From: Blasia pusilla
Taxonomy: Eukaryota; Marchantiophyta; Marchantiopsida; Blasiales
Assembly: GCA_050084515.1 (NCBI GenBank)
Contig: CM114271.1
Span: 65,658,001-65,722,000 of the forward strand
Length of the DNA: 64,000 bases
Direction: 5' to 3'
A program made the position numbers and the translations under genes. Shown piece after piece: positions 44,872 to 55,740 of this stretch (position 1 is the first letter of the stretch; each line of letters starts with the position of its first letter). Under the pieces are notes generated by a model. The model did no database searches and was not told the DNA's origin. It saw only the letters and a program-made list of their open reading frames with translations.

Positions 44872-45948
44872 CTAAAGAAATTGTGTCTTTCCCTTTTTTA
44901 CAAGGAACTTTGCATTATTTCCAACAATATCAACGATGGGCTTGTGTAGAGGCTGTAAGGAGTTATCCTTATGATTGATCATATGCCTATATGCTCCACT
45001 ATCGAGCATCCCTGCATCTTCACTCTTTGAATTAGTAGAATGTTTTGCCTGTGTGCAAAACTCTTCGATTGCTACCCAAACATCTATCTCATGTTCTCTT
45101 AGTTCTACAGAATTTCTAGACTCCTTCTTAGGTCTTAAACAACCGTTCTTCTCATCTTGACTCCTCTTTTTACAATCTTTGATAAGATGACCTAGCTTAC
45201 CACAATAAAAGGATTTGAAGGATTTCCTTGGAAATTTCTCCTTAACATTTGAAATATAATCCTGATTTCTACCTCTCTGTACACTAGCAGTAAATGCTGC
45301 ATCACTTCCCTCTCTTACTTTGAAGTGCATTTCCTCTTCTACCAACATTGCACTAAATTATTCAAAAGTAAGCAGCATGGGTCTTACTTGAGTATTCAAT
45401 GCAATGACCAAACTGTCATACCTCGGAGGAAAAATCCTTATTCACCGACGTGCCAAATCTTCGCTAGACTTTGAAATTCCTACGGACGCCATCTGTTCTT
45501 GAAGATTCTTGATCCTTGTCAAAAATTTCTCCACGCTTTCTCCTTCTGAAAATTTCTCAGACGTAAGCTGATTCTTCAGATTGTGAATCTGAGTCTCATT
45601 CCTCGTTTCATACTGATTCTTCATAATGTTCCACGCCTCGGCAGTGGTCGTATGTTGAATGAGAGTTATGAAAGAATCAGTTATATTCGTGATAATTGCA
45701 TATAGAGAATCAACATTTCTGTGTTTTCACGCCATCAATAAAATAGGATCGATATCACCAGATGAAGATGAACATGTAGAACTCAAAGTAGCTTGTGGAT
45801 TCGAATCAACCCTTGTGGCCGTCTCCCAGATCTTAAATGATTCAAGGAAAGTTCTCATTTTGAACTTCCATAATGTATAGTTAGACCCATCTAACTTCCC
45901 TTCACCTAGCAGAGGAGGGCGAGCACGAACTAACAAAGAAGTAGCCAT
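44872..45948 (-). pseudogene. gag: Copia gag and protease
   Basis: The ATG at 45948 starts gag (KLDGSNYTLWKFKMRTFLES). Later pieces at 45624-45442 (KNQYETRNETQIHNLKNQLT, then EGESVEKFLTRIKNLQEQM) and 45348-44872 complete it. The zinc knuckle reads YCGKLGHLIKDC with the first Cys of the motif replaced. The protease site reads MLDSGAYRHM, where Ser-Arg-His normally follows Ala, so one residue is altered. Stops separate the pieces. Confidence 0.8.
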
Positions 45949-46008
45949 CTCTCAAGATTTTATGCAAACAAACTAGATTTCCAGATACAAAATACTCGAA
46001 AACCCATT

Positions 46009-46020
46009 TCTCTGATACCA
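46009..46020 (-). other. Copia primer-binding site
   Basis: The minus strand reads TGGTATCAGAGA directly after the 5' LTR, matching the initiator tRNA-Met primer site with the last base changed. Confidence 0.75.
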
Positions 46021-46433
46021 TGTGAGAATATAGAAAGTGACAAAATCACTAAAATATATTACACAACTTGGAGATACCAAGTGGCCTAGTCCGTCCTCAT
46101 AGAAGAGCTTCGATGAAGCCTGAACATGGATAAAACTCGACATATGAGAATGCACTACCTCTGCGGCTCTCAACTGCTTCACTACTCGGGAAACTAGGGT
46201 TTTTACCTATTTTTATTCTTTTGCATTAATAGACAAATTTTGCCAAGGGCTACATCCCCGGACCCCCGCGACGGGTTAGATAATCCTAGTAACGCTAATC
46301 CATAAACCACCTACGTCATATTACTATGACTTCTTTGACGTCTAAGTCGGAACCATAAATCTAGGCTTCTCTTCATACAAGGGGGCCGATTAGATTAATG
46401 ATGCTTAGAGAAGTGGATGTTGAGAATCCAACA
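46021..46433 (-). repeat. Copia 5' LTR (413 bp)
   Basis: On the minus strand it runs from TGTTGGATTCTCAACATCC to TATTCTCACA, with clean TG...CA ends. It matches the 3' LTR but is shorter because of an internal deletion. Confidence 0.85.
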
Positions 46434-46528
46434 GTTTTGCATGTAAGCTAAACTTAAACAATCTCCAACATGCTTCGGAGGAAGAAAAATATCTATATGT
46501 GATACAAAATAATGATAATAAAACAAAA

Positions 46529-48800
46529 TTAGTAAGGTATAGTATGTTCTCGAATGTATAGACATATTGAAGCAATGAAAAAAAAAGTCACAAAAGAGTC
46601 ACTACCTTGCATCAAGATAATATGATGTTTCATCGATTGTCTTCCGTGTCGTTTCAGTGGTTGCATCATTTGAAACCTTAAATGATATCGCATCAGATCC
46701 CTTATATACATATTTATATAAGTATTTCACAACTGAAATGTTATTTGTGATCTCCAAATTGATATGAAAATCAAAGAGAGTACATAACAAAGGATTGTAA
46801 GGAACAACCCAACGGTTGTCCAAACTTTGATCGCGCTTCATTACCTTTATTCCATTATCCAACCTGTATCATAAGAATCAAGGAATAAATTAATAGAGAT
46901 ACACCTTATAATAAATCAGAAGGTTTGGAAGTTTTTCAAATCCAAAAGATGCAAAGTTTACTGATAGATTGCATACCTTCAATAAATTGGATATCCATCC
47001 TCACTCTCCGTAGTTATGCGTGCAAAAGGCTTAGGATAGCCTTTGGTACACTTCTTGGTTTCCTTATCCATGCATGGAGCATTTGAATTGAGTTATCCAC
47101 ATGAGCCATAAACCATGCAATTAGCTACCGTTGAATGAAGTCTACGATGAATGTTTAGATTAGGGATCTCAACAGATATTATATCATCATAATTGGATGT
47201 TGAGCGTGGCTTATCCTTATGATCCAGAATGATCAAAATATGTATATGTGGTAAACCTATTCTTAGGAATTCAACCGCATGAATGCAACCAACAACCTTC
47301 CCAAGATGTGCTTCTCGAGAATAAGCCTTAATAACTCTCTCTTTTTTCTCAAAAACTCGCATAATCAAATCTGTTCTATCACTAGGTTGTTGACCAGGTA
47401 ATAGTGGTGATGTGATCTCCTCCCATTTGGGATTGCATGTCATTGTTAGAAAGAAATCCAGTTTCCCATGGTGCCTCACAATGGCCATTCCATCTTGATA
47501 AAGTTGATGCATATGGCGTGGACCTCCACTAAAAGAAGGTAATACAATACGCCTCCCAAACCTTGCACCATCTCTATCACTTTGATACAGGACATCCTTT
47601 AGAACTTGATTTAATTCAGCTCGTAACTCCTTTTGATTCAATCAAACCCAAGATAGTCGTTGCATCTCTACTATAGCATACATATCAACCATGTACTCTT
47701 GAGTAAGACGACCAAATCGCAACAAAGGATTATCGTCTTTGGTACCGACACAGGTTTGAAGTAAAAAATAAGCAAATTGTAGTGTTGTAACAGTTTTTCT
47801 CCTTCCTTCATGAGGAATCTCATCCTCAATTCTTTCATCGAATCCTTCCATGTCTCCATCCACGATAGTAGGAATATTGGAAGTTGTGGTTTTATTCAAA
47901 TCTCCCAAGAGGTATTCTTGGATACCATCCTGCTTCACCAAAGACAAATAATAGAACAAAATGCAATCAAACATATGCTTCATTTAGATCTGAAATACAA
48001 CGAACTCCTCCACCATGTAATTGAACAATAACATCACATGGGTTAACATGTTCACTACCATCACCAGGTAAGATTGCAGCAACCTCAGATGCAGTTGGTA
48101 AGGTATAACATTTGGAATCCATTCCTTGATTATGCGCCTTTAGAATGATACGAAGATTAGATCCACTTGTCTCATTTGCAATGTGTCAAAATATCCTCAC
48201 ATAGGGATTATGTTCATGTAACATATCTTGCAACCCTCTTAAGATATCTAGTCGAAGATCATCAGACATCACTCTTCTTCGATTTTCTAGTTTATTTTCC
48301 GTGTCGTAGATGTATAGTTGAGAAATTTGGGGATTACTTCCCTCGTCTGAATGCAATGGGCCGATGCTGTGAAAAATTCCACCTTGAATACGAAAATGTC
48401 CGGTGCCAACAACTTGCTCCTTCACTTGAGCTCTAGTAGATGCAAACTAAAGAGCACAATTATAAGCTCGAGTGTGTGAAAGAAAATGAAGACTTTGAGC
48501 TCCAACACTAGAAATCAACGATTTCAAGAAAGAAGGAGAACACCTTAAGAATGGGAGTTGTACTTTTCCATGTACAACACATTCCAAAAGGCGAGTTTCA
48601 ATACCTTGAACTCTTCACCCTTTCACACTTCCAATGTAGGGCATAGCATGAAGGGCATATTTCTGTCATAGAACCAATAGTATGACGTCGAGTTACTTGG
48701 TTGATACTTGCTCGTAGTCTTAACTTCATTATATTGCTCTCTTGAAAGTTCCAAATTCGTGCAACATTGAGTGACGTGTTGACTCTTGAAACTCATCTAA
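46529..48800 (-). pseudogene. Helitron Rep/N-terminal region
   Basis: Read downwards from 48800, the frames give the Helitron-like N-terminal domain (FRIQGGIFHSIGPLHSDEGS, then QISQLYIYD) and the LRFGRLTQEYMVDMYAIVEM segment. The Rep domain at 47641-47093 has YQDGMAIVRHHGKLDFFLTM and TCNPKWEEI, with the HUH motif in LPHIHILIIL. Then comes DNRWVVPYNPLLCTLFDFHI followed by VVKYLYKYVYKGSD at 46862-46602. These are typical Helitron RepHel sequences that nick and rejoin DNA for rolling-circle transfer. Multiple stops and shifts are present. Confidence 0.82.
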
Positions 48801-48884
48801 CATTATGAATTGGTGATTGAGAAATCTCAGTTGGGAGATTTAATTCATGATATGCATAAGGTGCTTGCTCGACAACTCTAGGCG

Positions 48885-49238
48885 TTACATAGTAGATACC
48901 TCGAATGTATTAAGTGTGGAGATATTGTTGATAACTTCATCATCTTGTTGCATAGACATGTACTCCATAATAGTTGGAACATTATTCATAGGTCGACCAT
49001 CGTCAGGTACACATATATGACTCGGTGATTGAGCTCTCTCAATTGGGAGAGTTAATCCATGACATGCGGAAGATACTTGCTCGACGACAATAACGTCGTT
49101 ATCTTGTTGAATAGATATATCCTCGATAATGATTGTAGAATTATTAATAGGTTGTCTGTCTTGAGGTATACATATATCCTCCATAATAGGAATGTTACAT
49201 GTTATATTGGGAATATCTGTAATCCCCTCATGAGTCAC
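48885..49238 (-). pseudogene. Repetitive N-terminal segment beside the Helitron
   Basis: This is an open frame of about 117 codons with three imperfect internal repeats (IMEDICIPQDRQPINN, IIEDISIQQDND, IMEYMSMQQDDEVINN). No domain is recognised. It lies just upstream of the Rep region on the same strand and may be the poorly conserved N-terminus of the Helitron protein. Confidence 0.4.
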
Positions 49239-50115
49239 GGGCCTACAAACAAAAAGTTAGAATAGCATCATAACAATTTCATTGGAATATGCATTATATG
49301 TGCAATATAGAAAATGTCAGAAAGTACATACCATGTTTTATCATTAATCATGGAGTAAGAACTTAGGTCCAGCATAGTAGTTCCATCGTCACAAAGGTTG
49401 TGACGGCCTCCTACTCGAACTTCCTTTCTTCTTTTGTAATCTCTATGATAGATTGCATTTTTTTGTTTCTTCAGTGCTAAACTCTATGCACGGAGAAGTT
49501 GTTTTCATTTTTGGGCCTCCCCACACAACACCTTTTGAAAGTCATGAAAATAATTTGGATTTGATGGAATAATAAGTCTGTCAACCAATTAGCATGGAAC
49601 AAAGTTAGTTTGAGACACCACGAATTTGCTTAAGTAGGCCAAAAAAGGCTAGAAAGGATTAGAATTGAAAGTGCAATGTATGGGTCATAGGCAAAACATA
49701 CATGGGAGATGATTGAATGAGGGATGTTGGTAGTTGTCGTTTTCTCCAATCTCCTAAATTTTGAGCCCGAATTGCTCAATTTCATTTTTGGGCCTCGACA
49801 CACAATACCTTTTGGTAATCGCGTAAATCTGAAGGATTTTCCGGAAGAGCAAGTTTGTACAATAAGGCATTCATATTGTTAAATACATGGGTAAAAATGC
49901 AATGCAAAATCCTCACAAAAGCTGACTATAAAAAAGAGATTACTTGAACTTGGTTACCGTACGTTGGGGATATTAGAATCAGAGGAGGAGGAGATACTTC
50001 TACACGCCGCAAATTAAGAGGTAAATTTGTAATATCACGAAGTGCACAATTCTCCATTCCAGCAACCATTTGTGGACTTTTACGATATCAGCTAAACACA
50101 TGAAGAGAAAATTAA
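49239..50115. repeat. Helitron 5' flank with two ~285-bp related copies
   Basis: The words CATTTTTGGGCCTC, CACACAA and ACCTTTTG occur near 49507 and again near 49791, followed by related sequence. This suggests two tandem, diverged copies of a ~285-bp segment. On the minus strand the first copy can be read as a basic segment (KKQKNAIYHRDYKRRKEVRV). No gene is supported. Confidence 0.4.
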
Positions 50116-50124
50116 TTAGAAATC

Positions 50125-50650
50125 TTTATATGCAAGAGTAAAATTTTGAAAAAAGGGAAAAGAAAGGAAAAAGTAAGAGAAGGCAAAATTGTGGAGAAAA
50201 TATTTAGAAGGGGAAAATATAAGAAGGTAAAGATGGGAAAAATGAAAAAAACATGGAAAAGGAAACTTGAGATAATTTTTTTGTGGGCGAGTAGAATTTT
50301 TAAAAGGGAAAAGAAGGAAAAAAGTAAAAGAAAAAGGGGAAAAATGTAGAAAAGGAAGAGATAATAAAAAGGTAAGGATGGGGAAAAGAGAAGGAAAATA
50401 AAATTGTAACGTAGTAAGGTGGAATAGAGTAAAATTTTTACAAGGGAAAAGGAGGGAAAAACTAAGAAAAGGGTAAAAAATGGATAGAAAAAAGTTTAAA
50501 AGGGGGAGAGAAAAAAAAAAGGTGAAGATGGGGAAAAGTGATGGAAAAATGAAAAAAAAAATTAAGAAGGGAAAATTTAAGGGAAAAAGAAAAAATTGGG
50601 AAAAGGAGGGAAAAAAGGAAATAAATGGAAATTTTTGAAAAATGATTAAA
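50125..50650. repeat. Purine-rich minisatellite (~500 bp)
   Basis: The plus strand is overwhelmingly A and G. Three diverged copies start near 50132, 50291 and 50427, marked by a GTA.AATTTTT..A.GGGAAAAG word. Spacing is about 136-159 bp. Long minus-strand frames here (Phe/Leu/Ser-rich) come from composition and are not genes. Confidence 0.75.
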
Positions 50651-50749
50651 AGGATAAAAGCAGGGGCCCGGATTTTGCATTGTCGGATCCTTTGATCGAG
50701 GACGTCCAATTTGGGCAGCCGGATAGGAGGGAGAGGGGATCATAGGAAA

Positions 50750-51313
50750 TCCTCACCGTTAGATCTAGGGCTGCGACGTCGGACCGTCGCGGATCTAGGG
50801 CCCGACTCTCGGCTCTCGTTTGAGCCGGCCTACTCTCCCCGGGCTCTCGGCTCTCGTTCGAGCCGGCCTGCTGTCCCTCGACTCTCGGCCCTTTCCCAAA
50901 TCTTGGCTCGTCGTTCCTTACAGCCTACCCTTCCCGGACTCTTGGCTCCCGGGGTATCTCTCCATCCACTGTCACGGGCTCACTCTCTCGGCTCTCGGCT
51001 CACTCTCCTTCATTTGCATGCTCTCTCGGGTCTCTGCGTTTTACCATACTATTTTTGCTCGTTCGAAGCTCAGAGCCCTACGCCTTTGCTCTCTCTGTGT
51101 TTACGAAAGCCGGGCTACATGCTCTTAAGGCACATTTTGTCCGTCCTCTGCTTAGTAGGAGCGATCTGGCTGGACGCTCACAGCTTGCATAGGAGCGATC
51201 CCGCTGTCGTGTCACTTTGTTTTCACGGGCTATTGTTTTCTTATTTTCCTAACTTACCTGATCGGTTTAGGGTGATATGGATAGCACTTGTCTTCTTGGT
51301 CGATTTAAGGTAA
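50750..51313. other. GC-rich, CT-rich stretch with short direct repeats
   Basis: The segment CTCTCGGCTCTCGTT.GAGCCGGCC occurs twice (about 50810 and 50847), and CTCTCGGC words recur to 51000. A 200-codon open frame across it is low-complexity and has no ATG-context or homology support. It may be a 5' UTR or promoter of an unrecognised gene, since composition changes sharply from the purine tract before it and the AT-rich DNA after it. Confidence 0.35.
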
Positions 51314-51625
51314 CCATGAAGCTACTAAGATTTTACAGATCTGTTGAGAGAGCGAGTAATTCTCTCTAGAGACAACTATTCGCATTGTAGACAGGAAGGA
51401 GTACATGCAAAGAGATGATGAATAGATAGCATTACATGATTCAGCTTACTGTTTAATATTGAAGGAAACACAGACTTGCATTGATCTCCTTCTTTTCCTA
51501 GCTAACTTGGGACGCAACGTCTGCTGTCTACTCCTACTTGAATTGCTAGTAGAATCCTCCTAATTTTGCCGCTCATGATGAACTTCCATATGTTCAAGGC
51601 TTCTCATTGGTTCTAGCATGTACTC

Positions 51626-52040
51626 TTATGAGCTAACGCTATATTTTCTTATGCTTGGCTGAGCATCGTCTTTCGGAGGACGTCTCGATTTTGACTTAAC
51701 TTGAAACTCAACAGATTGGACAGGTTTCTTGGAGCTTCGATCTAGCTCACTTATCGGATGGCAATGTGGTTCTGTGGAGGGCATAGAATCGCTCTTAGCA
51801 TCACCAAAACCTGGCTCGCTTTCATAACCCAACCTAGTACCCCATTGTCGTTCGAGATGGACTCTTATTACCATCCGACTCGATTGCAACTTGACTCGAT
51901 CGTTTTGTAAGATCGTAGACCACGCTGGTCTTTCAGAAGGTGTAGTATCCGCAGGCTTAACTTCATAGTGTATCTTTGAGATGGACGGGTGAGCTTCTTT
52001 TTTCACAACGCTTTTCCCTTGGCTTGTGTCAACTTCATAG
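51626..52040 (-). other. Possible coding exon, unknown
   Basis: A minus-strand frame of about 126-150 codons, without an ATG at its start, ends with KSKSRRPPKDDAQPSIRKYS. It is Ser/Pro/Lys-rich and polar throughout, with no known motif. A possible acceptor (CTCAAAG|ACGTACTGC) lies near 52044. It could be the last exon of a host gene, or chance. Confidence 0.25.
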
Positions 52041-52960
52041 CAGTACGTCTTTGAGTCATACCTGAACGTTCTTCAGTTCTATACAATCAGGTAAGTTGTC
52101 AGTTGTCTTACCTTGTGGTGTTTAACTTTGGTAGGTTTCAAAGAAAGCATTGAAGGAGAGTTGCAAGACTGAAGACAAAGGGCATTTGCTGTAGATCCGA
52201 ACTTACTTTCTGATGAAGAAGGAGTCCTATATGCTTCTCCTTGGGTATTCTTGCCAACACATATAAAATGGATGAGCAGATTGGTTGTGCAACCCTGCTC
52301 CGAGTGTAAATCGATTTGACAGATGTTTATGATAGCACTTTACCACTATGAATAGTATGAAGCGCACCTGTGTCTACTTTTTGAAACTCTTATAAAAAAA
52401 CGTAAATTTTAGCTGCTGATGTTTTCTCCTTGTGTGCATTCTTGTCAACACATGTAAGTGTAGAACATCATTAGAAACGTAGCAATAGCAGTAAATGATA
52501 GGGGTGTAGCAATAGCATTATGAAAAGTATGAAGCACCATTGTATACTTGTGTAAAACTTTGGAAGTCTAATAAAAACATGCAAATTTCAGCTGGTTGCT
52601 TTGTGACTTGTACAACGCGACATCCTATTGCTTTTGGCAGATGTTTAAATACTTGCCTGTATGCACCCTTGAAGTGGCAAAGAACTCAAATTTCAAATAA
52701 GATTAGGTAGAGATTAGGACTCTAACTGCCACCTAAGCAAAAGTTAGATTTGATTAGGATCCTAACTGACACTGATTTGATCCGGTTTAGTGAATACGGC
52801 TATACAAAATACCAATGGTAAAATGGGAGTTCCTTGTACTCTCAGGCTTTATGCGTATAAATTCATACTAAAAAATGGAAAATTTTAAAGTGATACGTGG
52901 CACGCAGAGAACTATCCTTGAGAGACACGTGGCAAGCATGACCCCTCCATACCACAATGC
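52041..52960. other. Intergenic
   Basis: No gene is supported. Some words are repeated (TTGTGTGCATTCTTGTCAAC near 52430 and TTGGGTATTCTTGCCAAC near 52240, each followed by ACATATAA- or ACATGTAA-like sequence), which points to a diverged local duplication of about 190 bp. Confidence 0.3.
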
Positions 52961-52961
52961 T

Positions 52962-52983
52962 CATCCTCTTTTAATAGTATAGA
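52962..52983 (-). mobile_element. Helitron-like 5' terminus
   Basis: The minus strand reads TCTATACTATTAAAAGAGG, which is the usual form of plant Helitron 5' ends, followed about 50 bases on by the GCCACGTGTCTC word also common there. A matching 3' hairpin with CTAG was not found to the left, so only an end is claimed. Confidence 0.4.
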
Positions 52984-53881
52984 TTAACAGAGGAGTGGCA
53001 TAGTATGGCGTGGAGAAATTTCAACACGTGGCATGGTAGGGGAGGGGTATCGGGACGGCTAGGAGAGGGGGGCATTCAAATATTAGGCAACATGTTTGAA
53101 GTTTATTACTTCAACCACATTAGATGGGTAGAAATAGACCGGGTAGAGAAACCCATAGGGATTTGAACGGAATAGAAAAAATATTTTAGTAAGTAATTAA
53201 TAATTTATTTAATATTATATTGGGTGATTATAAATATTAATAAATTGGAATAATTGTGATAAAAGAACAAAAATTTTAGAATTAATGTCTTAATTCACAT
53301 GTGATGGAAAGGGAAAATAAATTTTAATAGAGAAGGAATAGATTAAATTTTATGGAAGGATAAAATTATTTAGGGGATTGGAATATCATTTAAATTTTAA
53401 TGGAGTACTGCAATTACTTAGAAGAGTGAAATGTTATTACTCTTCTAAGATTTTAAAAAATAAGAATTATATTTAAAATTTGAAATGAATGATGTAATTA
53501 TATTTAAAATTTATCATGTTAATTCAAATTTGATATTTTGGGAAAGGAAAATGAATTTGAATGGAAAAGGAAAATGATTTCGTCAATTATAATTCATTAA
53601 GAATTTTTTTAGTGAATATGATTTTGGTGGGAAGAGTGGAAGGGGAAGAATAATTATTGTTGGAACTTTCAGGGAGGAATGTAGTTATTTAGGGGAGATG
53701 GATATTATCTAAAGTTGATTTCCTTACTCTTTTAAGATTTATAAAAGTGGAATTATACTTAAATTTTGAAGATAAATATATTTAAAAATTTCAGTATAAT
53801 TTTTAAAAAATATCATTGACACCTGTTTTTAAGCCATTCTATAGAGGAAATTTTTTTAGCTACGATGGTACGGGCAAAAGA
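52984..53881. other. AT-rich intergenic DNA
   Basis: The stretch is strongly AT-rich with no gene. Diverged repeated words (AATTTAAAATTT, GTGGAATTATA.TTAAA, GGGAAAATGAATTTGAA) hint at local duplication, but no clean period was found. Confidence 0.35.
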
Positions 53882-54099
53882 TCTATTATTATGGGAGAGT
53901 GTCTTCTTGATTTGCGAACACCTCTCTATTTGATACGTGACAACTAGACAGCAAGAAAATGTTTCTCCTTAAGCGGGCAACAAAAAAAAGTTTGAATTTG
54001 TGTGCAACATCATTAATCCCTTCCCTTCACACGCTATACAATAACAAAAGTTCTTCAAACATTTTTTATTTTCTGTGCATAGCACGGGCACCTTACTAG
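53882..54099 (+). mobile_element. Putative non-autonomous mini-Helitron (218 bp)
   Basis: It starts with TC after an A (53881) and ends with CTAG before a T (54100), as Helitrons insert between A and T. A 6-bp stem (CTGTGC, ATA loop, GCACGG, one G.T pair) ends about 12 bases before the CTAG, the usual spacing. It has no coding capacity. The autonomous Helitron at 38.9-48.8 kb could be related, but its ends were not identified. Confidence 0.5.
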
Positions 54100-55376
54100 T
54101 TATTATTAAATCGGAAGCTTTTTAAACGTTCACCTCCTCCGGTAGAACTGTAAAAAGAAATGTGCATGTACTTCCTACGTTAGTAACACCCCATATGCCT
54201 GACTCTCCCTTATAACCTTTCATCGAGGTTGAATTAAGCGTCCACTCCTTCTCCTTGAAACTAACCTAATTTTTCAATAATTAAATTATTTCCCTCTCCT
54301 AAGTTTTCCCTCTCCAAAAATATTGAATTTAATTTAGTAAAAAATATTTAAGGGGGAAAAACATCTTTGTTACTATTTTGTCATACTACATAAATATATT
54401 TTATTTTATATCCTATGAAGTGTTGAAAGGATGGATGGGGTAAGCTCATAATATGTGGATTCTTTTACTTGAGGATGATCTAGGATTGTATTCATAAATT
54501 TGTAAGTATTTTTCATTGCATCTAGATCATTTTTTATTATTGTAGTCACTATTAGAGAAGAATTGGTCAAATTTCACAATCAATTTATTGGGGCTATCAT
54601 TCCCATATACATGTGTGGGGATTTATAGTTAGATGGATTTTAGATTTAGTCTTGTGTGCATGACAACCGATATATGTTAGTAAGGATGTGTACTCGCGCA
54701 AAATGTGTTGTTCTCTTCATAATATGAGTGAATAAAATACAAGACCCTCTACCCTTCCTATGGGAAGATTTTTCTGAGTAGGATTTTTCCTACATATTAA
54801 AAATTTTCCGTTCTCAATTTCGCTTATCGGATTAGATTCCATCCCCTCGGTAATTATAATTGGCTTTTAAATATGGTTTTTTCATGAAGATTTGAATAAT
54901 AGTTTTGAACGATTTTCCAAAAGTTGGCCTTATCATGCCATTCAACATAAGATTCATGATTTAATAGTACAAATATTCAAAATGGATTTTTGTGAAAAAA
55001 TATGTATTATTCAAAATTTAAATTCCACGGAATAAAAAGAGGTGTTATCGCAATGATGGGATATCCAACCAAAAATTCAGAAAGATTTTGGAAAAAAAAT
55101 TAAAACATTTGGTTTATACAAAACCGTGCATATATTTCTATATTTTAATATTTTAAAGAATTTGGAGATGTTTCATAGATTCCATGAATTCTTGGAGATC
55201 CTTAAATGTAGCTCATCTGAATGGGTTGGAAGAAGAATGGTAAGAAGACAAGGTTGCATATGGACATATCTACATACATATGTCCGTCCTATAGAAAGAT
55301 TTGTGCATGTGGGCCCCATCTCTCCCTTCTTTCTCATTTCTCGATTTGCTTCCGTGTTCTCCACTCCATGTTTCTT
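54100..55376. other. AT-rich intergenic DNA
   Basis: No supported gene or RNA. A small frame at 55126-55470 encodes hydrophobic low-complexity sequence and overlaps one arm of an inverted repeat, so it is not called. Confidence 0.35.
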
Positions 55377-55740
55377 CCTCTCCTTATGTCCACTCTCTCT
55401 ACCTTATTGCCCTTCCCACCCATGCCCTATCTTCTACTATGAAGTTTGGAAAGACTCCCTTGAAAGCTGATACACCTTAATAATAAGGCTCGAAATGATT
55501 CATCAATTGGAGAAAGTTCCTAAGCCCTAATATATGAATCTTCACAAGGTTGGGCCTCTAGAGGATATTTTACAAAGTGTGCAAAGAATGAGGAAAATTT
55601 GAAAGGCTCTCTCTCAAATTTCCAACACATTCATTCTAATATGAGGAATGATCATTTGGAGGGCATATGATGAAGCTTAGAAAATGTCCATGAAATTTGG
55701 AACAATGCAATAAGGTAGAGAGAGTGGACATAAGGAGAGG
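55377..55740. repeat. 34-bp perfect inverted repeat, ~296-bp spacer
   Basis: The arms at 55377-55410 (CCTCTCCTTATGTCCAC...) and 55707-55740 are exact reverse complements over 34 bases. The sequences inside and outside the arms do not pair. It could be a fold-back element, a rearranged insertion, or the source of a hairpin RNA. Confidence 0.8.

Larger units (their letters stand above)
41457..46433 (-). mobile_element. Nearly complete Ty1/copia element nested in a Helitron
   Basis: It spans 4977 bp with LTRs at both ends, a primer-binding site next to 46020, a polypurine tract next to 41928, and gag, protease, integrase, RT and RNase H in copia order on the minus strand. It splits the Helitron coding region in two. 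A clean 5-bp target duplication was not seen: the flanks GTTCC and GTTTT share only three bases. All frames carry stops or shifts. Confidence 0.85.

Noticed and set aside
41452-46438. 5-bp target duplication for the copia element
   Set aside because: The flanks GTTCC and GTTTT share only three bases, so no duplication is claimed.
50116-50743. Two long minus-strand ORFs (Phe/Leu/Ser-rich, up to 197 codons)
   Set aside because: They result from the purine-rich minisatellite, which has few stops on the pyrimidine strand. No family features.
50711-51313. 200-codon plus-strand ORF
   Set aside because: Low-complexity reading of CTCTCGGC-type repeats, with no known motif and an unlikely start. Kept only as a note on composition.
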